From Mesorhabditis belari (Eukaryota > Nematoda > Chromadorea > Rhabditida > Rhabditidae), in assembly GCA_958450365.1 (NCBI GenBank), contig CAUEEP010000898.1, positions 826,001 to 890,000 on the forward strand: 64,000 bases of DNA, given 5' to 3'. The translations under genes and the position numbers were made by a program. Shown in pieces: positions 25,441 through 36,500 of this stretch (the first letter of the stretch is position 1; each line of letters opens with the position of its first letter). A model generated the notes under the pieces. The model was not told the DNA's origin. It ran no database searches and worked only from the letters and a program-made list of their open reading frames with translations.

Positions 25441-26407
25441 ATTTGTACTGTATTCTTATCGCTTTTTAGGAAAAACGCTCAAATTATGTGCCAAATATTA
25501 TTCGATTTTTGGAAACTATGCAAACAATTAGGTTTATAATGTCAAACTTTTAGCTCGATCAGAAACTTTCAGATCGCTGTCTTTTCTCAAACAACGGAAT
25601 AGACAGACACACACATACTCTCTCACTTATAATAAGTAGGATGTTATACATCTGGACTATACCAAATCAAAAGCAAAAGCTTTACTTTCATTTAGGAAAC
25701 CTGATTGTAAGTTAGTTATATGTTTATATTCATATACATTTGAGCGGATCACTTTTCTCCCGCCTCTCGAAGAACTCAATGTTTGCAATGAGATCCATGT
25801 GATGTGAAGCGCTCACCCGAATAACCAAAGAATAATGGAGAGTCCTTGTTGTGGATACCCGTAAAAGAGAGTCCATGAAAAAGAGAAAAGCTTGGATTCA
25901 AATTTCAATTGGGCTCCCATTCATTCATACTTCTTTGCCTTTGGTGCACACCTGAGTTCACTTCTCAAACGGATAAACCACTTCAGTTGTTTGATGATAT
26001 AATGTTTACAGTTTAATAGTAAGAGTCAGGTTAATGGTGCATACACAGCCGTGTAAGACAAAGTCCAACAAATAAAATGACAACTTAGGTTTAGGTAATG
26101 ATTACAAGCATAAAAACAGAGTTACTAATTGTAAGCTACATGCGGAAAGTACAGACTTGACAATTTTTGGCCATAATCGAATAAATTCGAGAAATAATCA
26201 AATTGGAGTAACAGTTGTGTGGGTGGGTCATTCAAAAGCTTTAGAGGTGCAAGGATTGAGAGAAAGGGGAGAAAGGGGACGGAGACTGTAAATGACAGCT
26301 CGACCATAAAGGGCGATCACTCATCGAATCTCTAACGAAGAAACTAAAAGAAAAAAGAAAGACACCAACTGGTCATCTTCAATGGTCAAAAGAAGGGTCG
26401 CTGCCTT

Positions 26408-26911
26408 TTACCCCATCACACTCATCATTGACACCCGGCATTCTCTTTTCACGCAAAGGCTTTGGCTTTCATCAGGAACCTTGTAAATCAAAGCATATGG
26501 ACGTTTAGGCTCTGGGAAAAGTTCTACGTGGATGAGCTTTGAAATATTAAAAACATTAGGCCAGAATTGCTTTCAAAAAGACAGAGGAACAATTGCGCAA
26601 CAAAACAAACGGACAAAATGAGATAAGAGGAAATAAATTACACGGTATAGATGGACAGCTGCCATTTTTATTGAGCTATCTTTGCTGGCAGAAAACAGAC
26701 GAAAAATAAAATAGGTAGAACTTGTATGTAGTGAAAACGAAGGAGTTGTTTGGTATGCAAATGTTGGTAGTTGTGTTTCCAAGGGATAACCCCCGGATGA
26801 GCCTCGATGGGTCACATTTACTTTCATTTGTTCGTTGACAATGTTTGCTGTCACCAAACTGACAGTCACTAACAGAAATGGAGATAAAAAATAAAAGGTA
26901 AAGGTTATCAT
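26408..26911 (-). CDS. Small secreted orphan protein
   Basis: There are two exons, 26642-26911 and 26408-26569, separated by a 72-nt GT-AG intron at phase 0. The product is 143 residues. It begins with a hydrophobic signal peptide (TFYFLSPFLLVTVSLVTA), has one N-glycosylation site (NVTHRG) early and another (NISKL) after the splice, and ends in a compact, charged region with VELFPEPKRPYALIYK and CVKREC. In-frame joining across a well-formed intron argues for a gene. I do not recognise the family. It is isolated, with several kilobases of apparently non-coding DNA on both sides. Confidence 0.5.
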
Positions 26912-28329
26912 TACTGTGAAAAGTTGTGAAAACTATATTCTAGAGAAATCCACTAACATTTCAAGCATCTTTTTTGTCTCTTTTTCAACAAGCTTGCCCT
27001 CTTTTTGTCACTTTTTGAGCTGGCGTGAATAGAAATGTCTCCAGGGAATCGGAAAGATCGAAACCTCGACAAAATGGCTAAAGGCTAAAGGACATAATTG
27101 TTTTTTTTTGTTATAAAGCTCTTGTTCAAATGAATGAAGATGCCTTTTACTTTTATCTGATAGATTTTGTTTTCATTAGATACATATTTTTAAGACTGAT
27201 AGTGAGTTTTATCCTTTTCAATAGCGGGCATAATATCATTTGCTTTTTGGCATGCAATAAATCCTTGAAAACCAGCTAAAAAGCACAAGCATATGCGTGT
27301 AACAAGTTTCTTTGAATGACTGAGAGATGTCCATTCTATTGCTTCCTATTCTTCACTCATTTACAGAGCCGAAAGCAATCACGCGGAATCGACGATTACT
27401 TACACAAATCCACAGTCGAGTTCTTTATTAGTGTGTTTTTGCAAAACAAATGAATTTCTTCTTAATGTTTCATTTGAACATAGTTATCGGTTTAGCTGAC
27501 TGTCTGGCATCCATAAACCGATCAATTAAAACACAATTTTTAAAGATTTTCCTTGAAAATAGCTTTAAGCAAACCTTAATTGATTCCTGAAACTGGCTAA
27601 AATGAACGTTTTTTGAGAACTTGAGATCCGTCCGTATGTTTCATTCAAACGGGGTCAATCAGGTCGAATGCAAATTCACAGCATGTCATTGAAGGGCTCA
27701 ATCATTGAAACTTCTTCTCCCTTTCCATACGTTTTCATTCTCGCAAATTTTGTAAATAAATTTTTCTGTACCAATTGAGTTTTAGGTGCTATTGACAAAA
27801 GTTTATTTTGAAATGTAACTAACAACCTTCTCAGCTGATCCCCAGGACGTTTTTTCTGACCTCACTAAAAGTTCGCAAAATAAAACTACAAGAAACAAGA
27901 AAGAAAGCACCAAACATAGAGAAGGGGCACTTATCGTTTCTCACTCTTGAATAGGAGATGCCATTGAGAACTAAATAGAAAAGAAAAGATGAGAAAACGC
28001 CTTGAGGAATGATCGCTTTTCTTCAATTTACAATTATTTACATCGATCAGTTTTCTTTCTTTTATTTTATTTAGGTTCTCTTCTTTACTTTTACTTCTTA
28101 ACATGCTTTTAGATGTTAATATTTGTGATAATCTATTCAAGCCTACGAATAGTTCGAACACTTTCGCCCGATGATTCACCGCCAAACATTTATCGCTTCA
28201 TTTCAGAAAACTCTTATATTTGTAAGTTGTTGAATTCGTATTCAAGCTTAATTTAAAGCGACCGCCATCAAAGCTGGTTAGAGCAACTCTTCGAAATGAA
28301 CTTCACCTCTGAAATAAGCAAAATTTGAG
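26912..28329. other. Intergenic, possible 5' exons of the ShKT gene
   Basis: No gene is resolved. The first exon(s) of the following gene, which should include a signal peptide, must lie here or nearby. An ATG at about 28172 with an in-frame donor (GTAAGTTG at 28221) is a candidate, but its phase does not join to the next exon. Confidence 0.3.
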
Positions 28330-30885
28330 GTCCATCGGTGACAAATCCGGATGGGAGTACTGTGCAATTTTTGGACGAAAAGGATGGACTGAATTGTGAA
28401 ATGTGTCCACAGGTTATATCTATAATACAAAAGTATATTTAAAAGTTAAACACTAAATTGATTTAGACTGCAGAGACTGAAATGGCTTGTGGATTGAGAA
28501 TTCACGCAAATGGTTTTGATGTGATGATTGGATGCTTTGATGGTAAAAAGCTTATAACCAAAAAAAAACAATTAAGCTTACAGTTCCGAAGATTTGTTTG
28601 GAGGAGTATCAATTCCGATTTCATCCTCTCATTTCAAATGGAGAGGAAACTGAAGCGACAACTTTTGCCGATGACGCTAATTCAAATCAAATTATTACAG
28701 AAAACTTGAGCGAGCAAGTCAGATTTTTCCTAAGATCGCATAAATAAAAGCTGATTTTAGTCGTCATTTTCTGAAGAAACGATGGCAGATTCAACAAAGT
28801 CAGACAGTGCAGAGCTGGAATTTCCTACTGAGTTGCCCATTGCTCAACCTCTTATTGCTGATGTGTCTCAACAAAAGAATGATGTCACCAACAACATCAC
28901 AAAGAAAAGCAAGTATCAGTCTTTATAAACTCTTTAAATAAAATTTTATAGAAAATCTCGAGAGTTTTATTCATGATGTCGACGCTGTTAGCATGGTTAT
29001 TGGAGAGCCGCCTGACTATGAATTGGAATTCTTGAAAAATGATACAAAACCAACAAAGAAACTCAAAACTGCTGCCAAATCCCATCCTGTTACGACACCA
29101 TTTCCATTACCTATTTCTCTTTCATCAACTCATTCAAAACTTCGTGACAAGAGCAACAAAATTTCAATGTGGAACAAGATTGTCGAGTCCAAGATTCAAA
29201 ACAAGCAACGAATACTCTCAATTCATCAGCAATTACCCGTTGAGACAGATATTGAAGCGATTGCCATTGATAATCATCTAATTTCTAAAGATCTTAACAG
29301 TGAAAAGATTGAATTTGGTTCACCTGATAAAGAAGGAATGATTCGCAATGAAAAACGACGAAGAATTGGCCCTGAAATAACAGAGGCACCATTTGGGTAC
29401 GTCTTTGAAATTAAAGTGTTCTATTATAGATTATTTTTCAGATCTTTGCTAATTCATAAACTTAATGAAACAAGGATTTGTGAAGACAAAAATGAGGTTT
29501 TGGTGTAATTTTGCAAAGGTTTCACACTTTTTCAGTTATGTTGCTTTTGGGCGATAGCTGGTGAATGTTCTAAAAATCCTTTTTGGATGAGAATGAATTG
29601 TGCGAAAAGTTGTGGAACTTGTAATTGCACTTGTAAGTTTGATATTCGATACTTAATAGCTCAATTTTTTAGTGAGACTTGCTGATAAATGTAAATCTAC
29701 TGGCGTAAAATGTGTTCTACCAACGACAACAACCACAACCACGACAACCACAACCACAACCACCACCACAACCACCACTACCACTACGGTTGAAGTTTGA
29801 ATTTGTCTTCATTACTTTCAAAAATTTTAGACAACACTAAAAACCAGAAGAACAAGACCTCCTCGTCCAAGAGGACAATGGGGCTTTTGGAGAACCGATT
29901 CACCCCCCACCACCACAACTACAACTACAACGGTATCCCTAAAATGAAAGCAAACCACTTAGTTATTAAAGACCACAACTACAACAACAACTACAACAAC
30001 AACTACTACTACGACTACCACAACCACTACAACAACTACTACAACCACTACAACGGATGACCCATGCAAAGTAAGTCCAAACGATTTGAAATGTAGTCGA
30101 GCGAGTTTAGAATCTTGATGAAAACTGTGAATTCTGGGCTGGACTTGGAGAGTGTGAGAAAAACCCGTTTTGGATGAGGCCACATTGTCAAAGAGCCTGC
30201 AAAAGTTGTGGGGAGAGGGTGGAAACCGTTTTTGCTCCGACACCAAAGAAAGGTTTGAAAATAAAGTGTATTCAACTCTTGATGGGGAACCGGGCCCGAT
30301 TTCACCAAAATATTTAGCATCTAGCCAATTTGCTAAATGCCAAATGTTAAACGCTAAATGGAGAAGGAATGTTGCTAAATTTAGCAAATGTGCTTTCGTT
30401 TTTGTACACTAGTTGGTGTTTTTTGACGGCAACCTATTTTTCTGATGACTTTCTGATGATTTCTGATGAAGTTTATCAAGGAATGTGCGAAAAAATAATA
30501 GAATATGTACGCTATTCTATTATTTTTCTAATACACACTTATACATTTACCTATGCCCAATATGAAGTATTTTATTGCTAACTATAAAAACATTTATCAA
30601 TCAATAACAATCAGTACAGAACGCAAACGTTAAACAGAAAAGCCTATGACTTTTATATTGACATGCTAATTTACGTCTTGTAAATATTGCATCCTATCCA
30701 GAAAATGGGCATTTCAAGTCGGATTTACTTTCAAAAAAGTTAACAAGTGTTGACTCAATAACAAATTTTGTTTAGGTTGTGAAAATATGCACATGAACTG
30801 CAATTTTTGGGCATGGAGTGGAGAATGTGAAAAGAATCCGAATTACATGTTACCTTTTTGCCCTTTGAGTTGTTTGATTTGTTGA
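28330..30885 (+). CDS. Secreted-type protein with three ShKT domains and threonine tracts, 5' end unresolved
   Basis: The first resolved exon (about 28330-28412) carries [14 protein letters not shown] and joins in frame to [19 protein letters not shown] low-complexity acidic/basic linker follows. Three ShKT domains come next, each with the six-cysteine spacing: [16 protein letters not shown]...SCGTC (about 29536-29625), [17 protein letters not shown]...CKSC (about 30127-30212) and [17 protein letters not shown]...SCLIC (about 30796-30882). Poly-Thr linkers encoded by (ACN)n arrays separate the first two. The third domain is reached across a 521-nt intron. ShKT modules are common in nematode secreted enzymes and surface proteins; here no enzyme domain accompanies them. 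All junctions from 28412 onward keep the frame, and the stop is TGA at 30883-30885. Confidence 0.7.
29725..30060 (+). repeat. Coding (ACN)n threonine microsatellite, split by introns
   Basis: ACA/ACC/ACT repeats occupy about 29730-29788, 29908-29931 and 29972-30050 and encode uninterrupted threonine runs in the ShKT gene. The introns between them are ordinary GT-AG introns. Confidence 0.8.
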
Positions 30886-31052
30886 TTACCCTTTGATTTC
30901 TTTGCTTTACCTAGACATTTCCGTGCTCAATTTCGCTTTACTGGGTCTCTTCTGAACATTAAAAGTTTTATTGATGCAAACTTACCAACCTGTTATTATT
31001 TCTCAAAAATAATAATTTAAAAACAAGGACTTGATTCAATTTAATAAAGCAG

Positions 31053-32154
31053 TTAAATGTTTTTATCCAAGATTCCAGAGATGACGTTGTTACATGTGTC
31101 TTGACAGATCTGGCGACAGATTGAGAAACTCGATTTCTCGTTCTCTGTTGGCCCTAAACGTTTCAACTTTTAAACTTGACAAAAAGTTTGGTGATACTTG
31201 TTGAAAAAGATTTCTTACCAATGTAAAAAGATCTCCAGGTTGTCTCAGTTGATTGATCTTTTGGAGTCACTCCACAATCATAACGGCCGTTATCCTAGAA
31301 TATTTTTGTCTAAAAAAAGCTATGCAAACATTTAGCTCATTATTTTCTTCTTGAGCGAGTTGTCTAGTCAAACTTGCATTGATACATTTATGTGACTCAC
31401 AATCTTTGCATTGTAGTTTTTGATTCTGAGCACAGAGCCTCCCTTCAAAAGAACCCAGTTGGTCTGACTCTGGGCTAAACTTTTTTCTAATAAAAGAGTT
31501 GCAAAATGTTTACCTTGTTCAAGCCGATCAAAAAAGAGTTCGTGTCTCGACCAAACTGTCTTGTGTGGCGTGACTCCGGGAATAGTTTCACACGAGAGAT
31601 CAAGGCTCTTTCCTTCGGTCAAATGACCGATTTTCACTGTTTTCAAATGTCCGTGTTCCGCGAACAAACTGTTTCCTCCATTTGTTCCTATTTGAAATAT
31701 TCATTTGGAAAATTGTTTTTCTTTACCAAAAACATGAACATCAACACTTTTGTTAGCCGATTCTCCATCAATGATTGCGTTGCAAGTGTAAACACCCGAA
31801 TCTCTTGCAATCGTTCTGTCAATCACAAGAGAAAGAGTGGCATTATCCAAACGAGAGACTTTTACATTGTCTCTGCTAAAATTTTGGACTTATCAAGTAT
31901 ATAAGTCTAACATTTTAAAAATATAGTCAAGATTTTACTTTGGCAATCCTTTGTGTCGACTCCATGTAATCCCCGGCTTCACTTCAGGCGAAAGACCAGT
32001 CACTTTACAGAGCAAACTAAAAAAATTCTCTCTTTTTTATACAAAAGTGAAACCTGAGTTGTGCACCAACTTCAAGCTCAATTGAGCTTTTCTGAGGGTT
32101 AATTTGAACTTCAATAGCACAAATTATAGGTAAAAAGAATACATATAGCAACAT
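31053..32154 (-). CDS. ZIG-like secreted protein with two immunoglobulin domains
   Basis: ATG at 32154 opens a signal peptide (MLLYVFFLPIICAIEVQ). Ig domain 1 runs from LEVGAQLSLLCKVTG through ITWSRHKG to DSGVYTCNAI. Ig domain 2 runs from LTEGKSLDLSCETIPG through TVWSRHEL to NGRYDCGV. A short tail with three cysteines (ICRQICQDTCNN) ends at the TAA at 31053-31055. Two tandem Ig domains with a signal peptide and no TM helix is the layout of the C. elegans ZIG family, which maintains neuron position. The repeated WSRH in both domains suggests internal duplication. Which ZIG it corresponds to cannot be told from the sequence alone. Confidence 0.7.
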
Positions 32155-32632
32155 TTTAAAGAGTCAAGTCTGGCTGAGAATGAAAGTGATTTGAAGTTCC
32201 TTCTTTGCCTCCCCTTTTTAACGACTTTTCTTTTTCATTTCTGAATAGCATCTGGACTGAACTTTTGGGTCATCTGGTAGTGGAGACTCCCACTTGGACC
32301 TCATGTGGCTGAAGGAACACCAAAAACACTCGATCACTTCCCATCCTGAGTCACTAAAACTCAAAGTGGATGAAACTTCTAAACTTTTCATTTTCAGGGG
32401 CTGTGAAGAATCAAGTCAAATTAAACAAAAAAATTAGCAATGCCTCTTTTTGCCACACTCATTATAGGTAGGCAAAGCTTACAGCTCTTAAGATTTATTT
32501 AAAACTAAAGTTTGCTTTAAGCCTAAAGAGCCGCAAGACTAAAAATTCATGATTAAAAACGTGAAATTTTCATAAACGTGCATTTTCATAAAGTTTTCCA
32601 CAAAGGATATTCCAACCAAACTTTGCGAATTA

Positions 32633-33133
32633 TTAGGTTGATGCAAAAGTCTTTTTCATTTTTTTCGTACTTCCGTTAAAAAGTAACAAATGCACCAATT
32701 GAACAACGGTTTATTGCATTCGAAAGGCCAATTATTTTTCTGCAAAATGACATTAAAACGAGTTTAAAATGTCTTATGTCTAGATTTTTTTGAGAGCCTG
32801 AAGTCGGGTAGTCAAAAAAGGCGACGGCTCGATGATGCATTTTAGACGCTTTAGCTAAGGAAACCAATCTTGATGTTATAAAAAGATAGAGCACAAAAAG
32901 TTGGATAATTTTCAGATTTTCAGAGAAATGATCAGCCAATTTCTTTATAGAGGTTTTATAGATTTTATGAAAAACCCGTTTTCACTCTCGAATTTGCTTG
33001 AAAGTGAACCCAAATTGACTAAAAGATGGGAAATTGAACAATAAACACTTTTCATTTGAGCAAACCAAGGTTAATTGTGACTTTGTTATTTTTCAAAGAA
33101 GACGAAAAGAAAAAGACTTTTGCATCAACCTAA
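32633..33133. mobile_element. Mariner-type MITE, copy B
   Basis: TA on both sides flanks perfect-looking ends: TTAGGTTGATGCAAAAGTCT on the left and AGACTTTTGCATCAACCTAA on the right. The element is 501 bp, non-coding, and has the same interior as copy A. The terminus strongly resembles canonical mariner ends (TTAGGTTGGTGCAAAAGTAA type). Confidence 0.85.
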
Positions 33134-33570
33134 TAGAATAGTAATAAGTCTGATTACTATTATGATTTTTTTTTCATCTCCTTCTTATAAATAATCACTA
33201 TTTTTCCAAACTAATGTAATGAAATGTGAAGAACCGCATAATAAAGACTTTTCCTTACAAAAGGTCCTAGTGGGAAAGAGAAAAAGTTACCGTAGTCTTG
33301 GTGAAAGATGTGTAGTCTTGACTCATCGCCAGTTGTGCTCTGTCCTTTGTCTCAAAAGACTTCATTTGAAATCAGCTGGAGAATGAAAATCTGCACGCTA
33401 TGTCTAAAATTTATGTTTGTAATCTTGATTCATCTGCTCGCAAATTTTCTTTAGAGATTTGCTCTACAAATATCTGTTAAAACGTCTATTCTTCGATCAT
33501 TTCATTTGATTTCGGATTTTACTGCCATCTACGAAAATATGATAGCCTTTTGAAAAGTAAAAATTTGAAC

Positions 33571-33579
33571 GATTTCAGG
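33571..33579 (+). promoter_or_regulatory. Candidate trans-splice acceptor of the MRTF gene
   Basis: GATTTCAG/GTG immediately precedes the start codon at 33582, and no 5' exon joins it in frame. An SL1-type acceptor is the simplest reading, although an unseen upstream exon is possible. Confidence 0.4.
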
Positions 33580-33581
33580 TG

Positions 33582-36500
33582 ATGACTACTCCAAGCTTGC
33601 AAAATATTGGACCAAAACCGAATCCGCAGAGATTAGTACTTGGTGGGTTTTGATCGGTGTAACTGATACCAAATTCTGAGCGCATTTGTTCAAAGGAATT
33701 AAAAAGTTTAAATAAAAAAATTTTTAGTTCCTGTGCAAGTAAGTCCCAACACAACGTTCATTCCATCGACACATCTTCCAAGGTTGATCGTTAGAAGTGA
33801 ATCGAGTCCGGTTGTCGGTTAGTTTTGAAGGAAACTGAAGAAATGACCTAATAGTAAATAAAATGCGACAACCGTTCACATTGATTTACTCGCTCTTACT
33901 CATGTTATCAAAGTGTTTGCTGCATCTATTTCTGCATCATTCTAGGCTCATCACAATGGCACTCTCCATCACCGGCACCATCATTTCAAAGCAATAAATC
34001 GCCCCATGGATTGAGCGGTCTCATAAAACAAAGTTCAGCTTCCAACTGCGCTTCAAACTCATATTTCTTCTCACCGTCAGCATCATCTTCAACTTCTGCA
34101 TCACCTTTTATTCAGCCGATGTCCCCGATGCAATGGAATCAACAATCGTCAAGCAATCAGGTTTTAAAACAAAAGAAAGCTCTACGAAACTGTAATAGAT
34201 GAGAACTAAATAAAGTAACTAAAATTAAAAAACCACAACTTCTATCGAAGTTTTAGAAATTCTCGATCGCTCCACCAAAACCTCCCCCCTTGCCACCGCA
34301 ATCTTTCTCAACCATTCCTCAACAACAGCCGATTGTCCATCGAGTTCAATTGGCTCCTCCATCTCCAAAATATAGGAGCTTGGATACAAGTAATTACACT
34401 TTTGAGTATTTTAGATATAGGAGTAAAGAGTGGGAAGAGTCATGACGAAAATGCAAGCACAGTTCAATCAGGCGGTAAAAAAATAAATTCCTCACTATTA
34501 GTTCTAAAAAACAGCTACTTAAGTATGAAGATGCTATTAATAGTGTGACTCAAACTTGAGAAAAAAGCTACTCCAATTTTTGTTTAATCTTTGGTTTGCT
34601 TCTTCCTTGATTTCCTAATCATCAAGCCATCTCATTTCAAAAGAAACGAAGAACTTTCTTGGTATTTCATAGAGTCATGTGCTTCTTTTCAAAACAACAC
34701 AACGAAAAGTGTTGTTTAGAAAAGCCTGGGAAAAGGATCTTCTCATTCTCAACTTCTTGAGCCTTTTGTCTTGTTCTTTCCATAGTTCTTTTCGATAGTC
34801 CAAGTCCCTGCTTGAATCTTTTCTTTTTCCGGAGTTGTGGAATACGATTGGAAGCAGATGTCTCAGACCATTCTCTCAGCCAATTCTTTAGACTTGCAAA
34901 ATCCATTTGGGAAAAATTCGGTTTTCGGTATTTTTTCGATTTCCACGATTTCAATCATTCTTTTGTGTTACACTTTTTGACGTACAGAGATGACTGATTT
35001 CCTGTGATGAATCATAAAGTGGGGGATATGAAGAGAGGTGGAAGCAAGGGATTTTGACCACATTTCAACTCCACAACTTATTCAAAGGCTTATTCTAAGT
35101 GATTTTGAAAATTTTTAATAAATCTTGGGCTAGATTTCTAAAATTTAAAATTAAAATTGAAATTTCTTGCAGTTATATTTTTGTTTTTGAGTTGGGGGAG
35201 GCAGGAATGCCTCCCCGAGTCACATGTTTGGAATGGTTTTTTCTGAAGACTCAACTTGAGTGATTTCTTTTTTTCTTCTGGAATCATTTGTGGGTTTGAC
35301 AGTCTTTCCCTCTTGCCTCTTATTTGTGTTTATGATGTCAAAGGAGCGCTTCGATGATTTCGAGAGATTTCCAAAGAAAAGATGGGATTCGAGTGGGTTT
35401 CTTGAAGGCTTTACTCTGGTTGACATCTTCTTCTCAAGTTCAACTCTTACCTATCTTTCCTTTTTCATTCCACCCACAAGTTGTCGATGACCGATACTTC
35501 AACCACTTCAAATACTGGCCACTGGGCACTTTTTTATTAGAAACAGTGGTAATTCTTTCATGTCTTGCAAGTAATTCTGGAAGAAGTGCGTTAAATAACT
35601 TTTGATTGATTATTGATAAAAGGGTAGACTGGTTAGGCTGTTCAGAAAATCTTTTCGTTCCTTTTCTATTGAAAACCAACAAATGAAACTACTGAACTAC
35701 GGTTTGTTTCATTAGAAACGCCAGTTATTTTTTTGCAAAATAACATTAAAACGGGTTTAAAATGTCTTATGTCTGCATTTTTTTTGGGAGTGTGAAGTCG
35801 GGTAGTCAAAAAGAGCGACGACCTGATGATGCGGGTTAGACACTTTAGCTAAGGAAACCTATCTTGGTGTTAGTAAATAAAAGATAGAGCACAAGAAGTT
35901 AGGTATCTAACCAAATTTTTAGAGTAATTGATTCAGCCAATTTCTTCGTAGAGGTTTTTATATGCCTTTATGAAAAACAAGTTTTTTCGCTCCCGAATTT
36001 GCATGAAAGGGAACCCAAATTGGCTTAAAAAGATGGAAACTTGAACAATAAACACTTTATATTTAGAGCAAACCATAGGTTAATTGATGAATTTGTTATT
36101 TTTTCAACGGAAATACGAAAAGGAACGAAAATATTTTCTGGACAGCCAAATAATCTTGCGCTGTGAACCTAGCTAGTTTTATATTATATTTGAAAAATTT
36201 CTAGTTTCGTAAAATTTATTCCCAACACTATTCTAGCTAATCAGCCCTTTATTCTAAAAAAGCAAAAAGATATCAATTTGATCAGTGAAACTAATCGATT
36301 TCGTCAATCCAATTTAATATGAATTTCTGAATCTAGTTCTCATGGTCCTCTCAGCAGAAAGAGAGTAAAAGCAAGAGACTCAATCATGAGTTATTTCCTA
36401 GCCTCTACCCGACCCACCCCTCCTTCTGTCCATCCTATTCTCTTCTATGAGATCTTCTCAATCGTGTACAGTCTCTCTTTTCTTTTCTCTCTTTAAATGC

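Larger units (their letters stand above)
21424..26407. other. Long gene-poor region upstream of syg-2
   Basis: Open frames up to about 100 codons occur on both strands, but none joins into a spliced model or resembles a protein family. The contents I can name are the inverted repeat at 24350-24507 and a tRNA-like fragment at about 25395-25440. It probably holds syg-2 promoter elements, which I cannot pinpoint. Confidence 0.4.

Noticed and set aside
29959..30387. Minus-strand open frame with a long poly-valine run
   Set aside because: It is the antisense reading of the (ACN)n threonine repeat in the ShKT gene.
32676..32939. 87-codon minus-strand frame inside MITE copy B as a transposase
   Set aside because: It has no mariner transposase motifs and is not preserved in the other copies.
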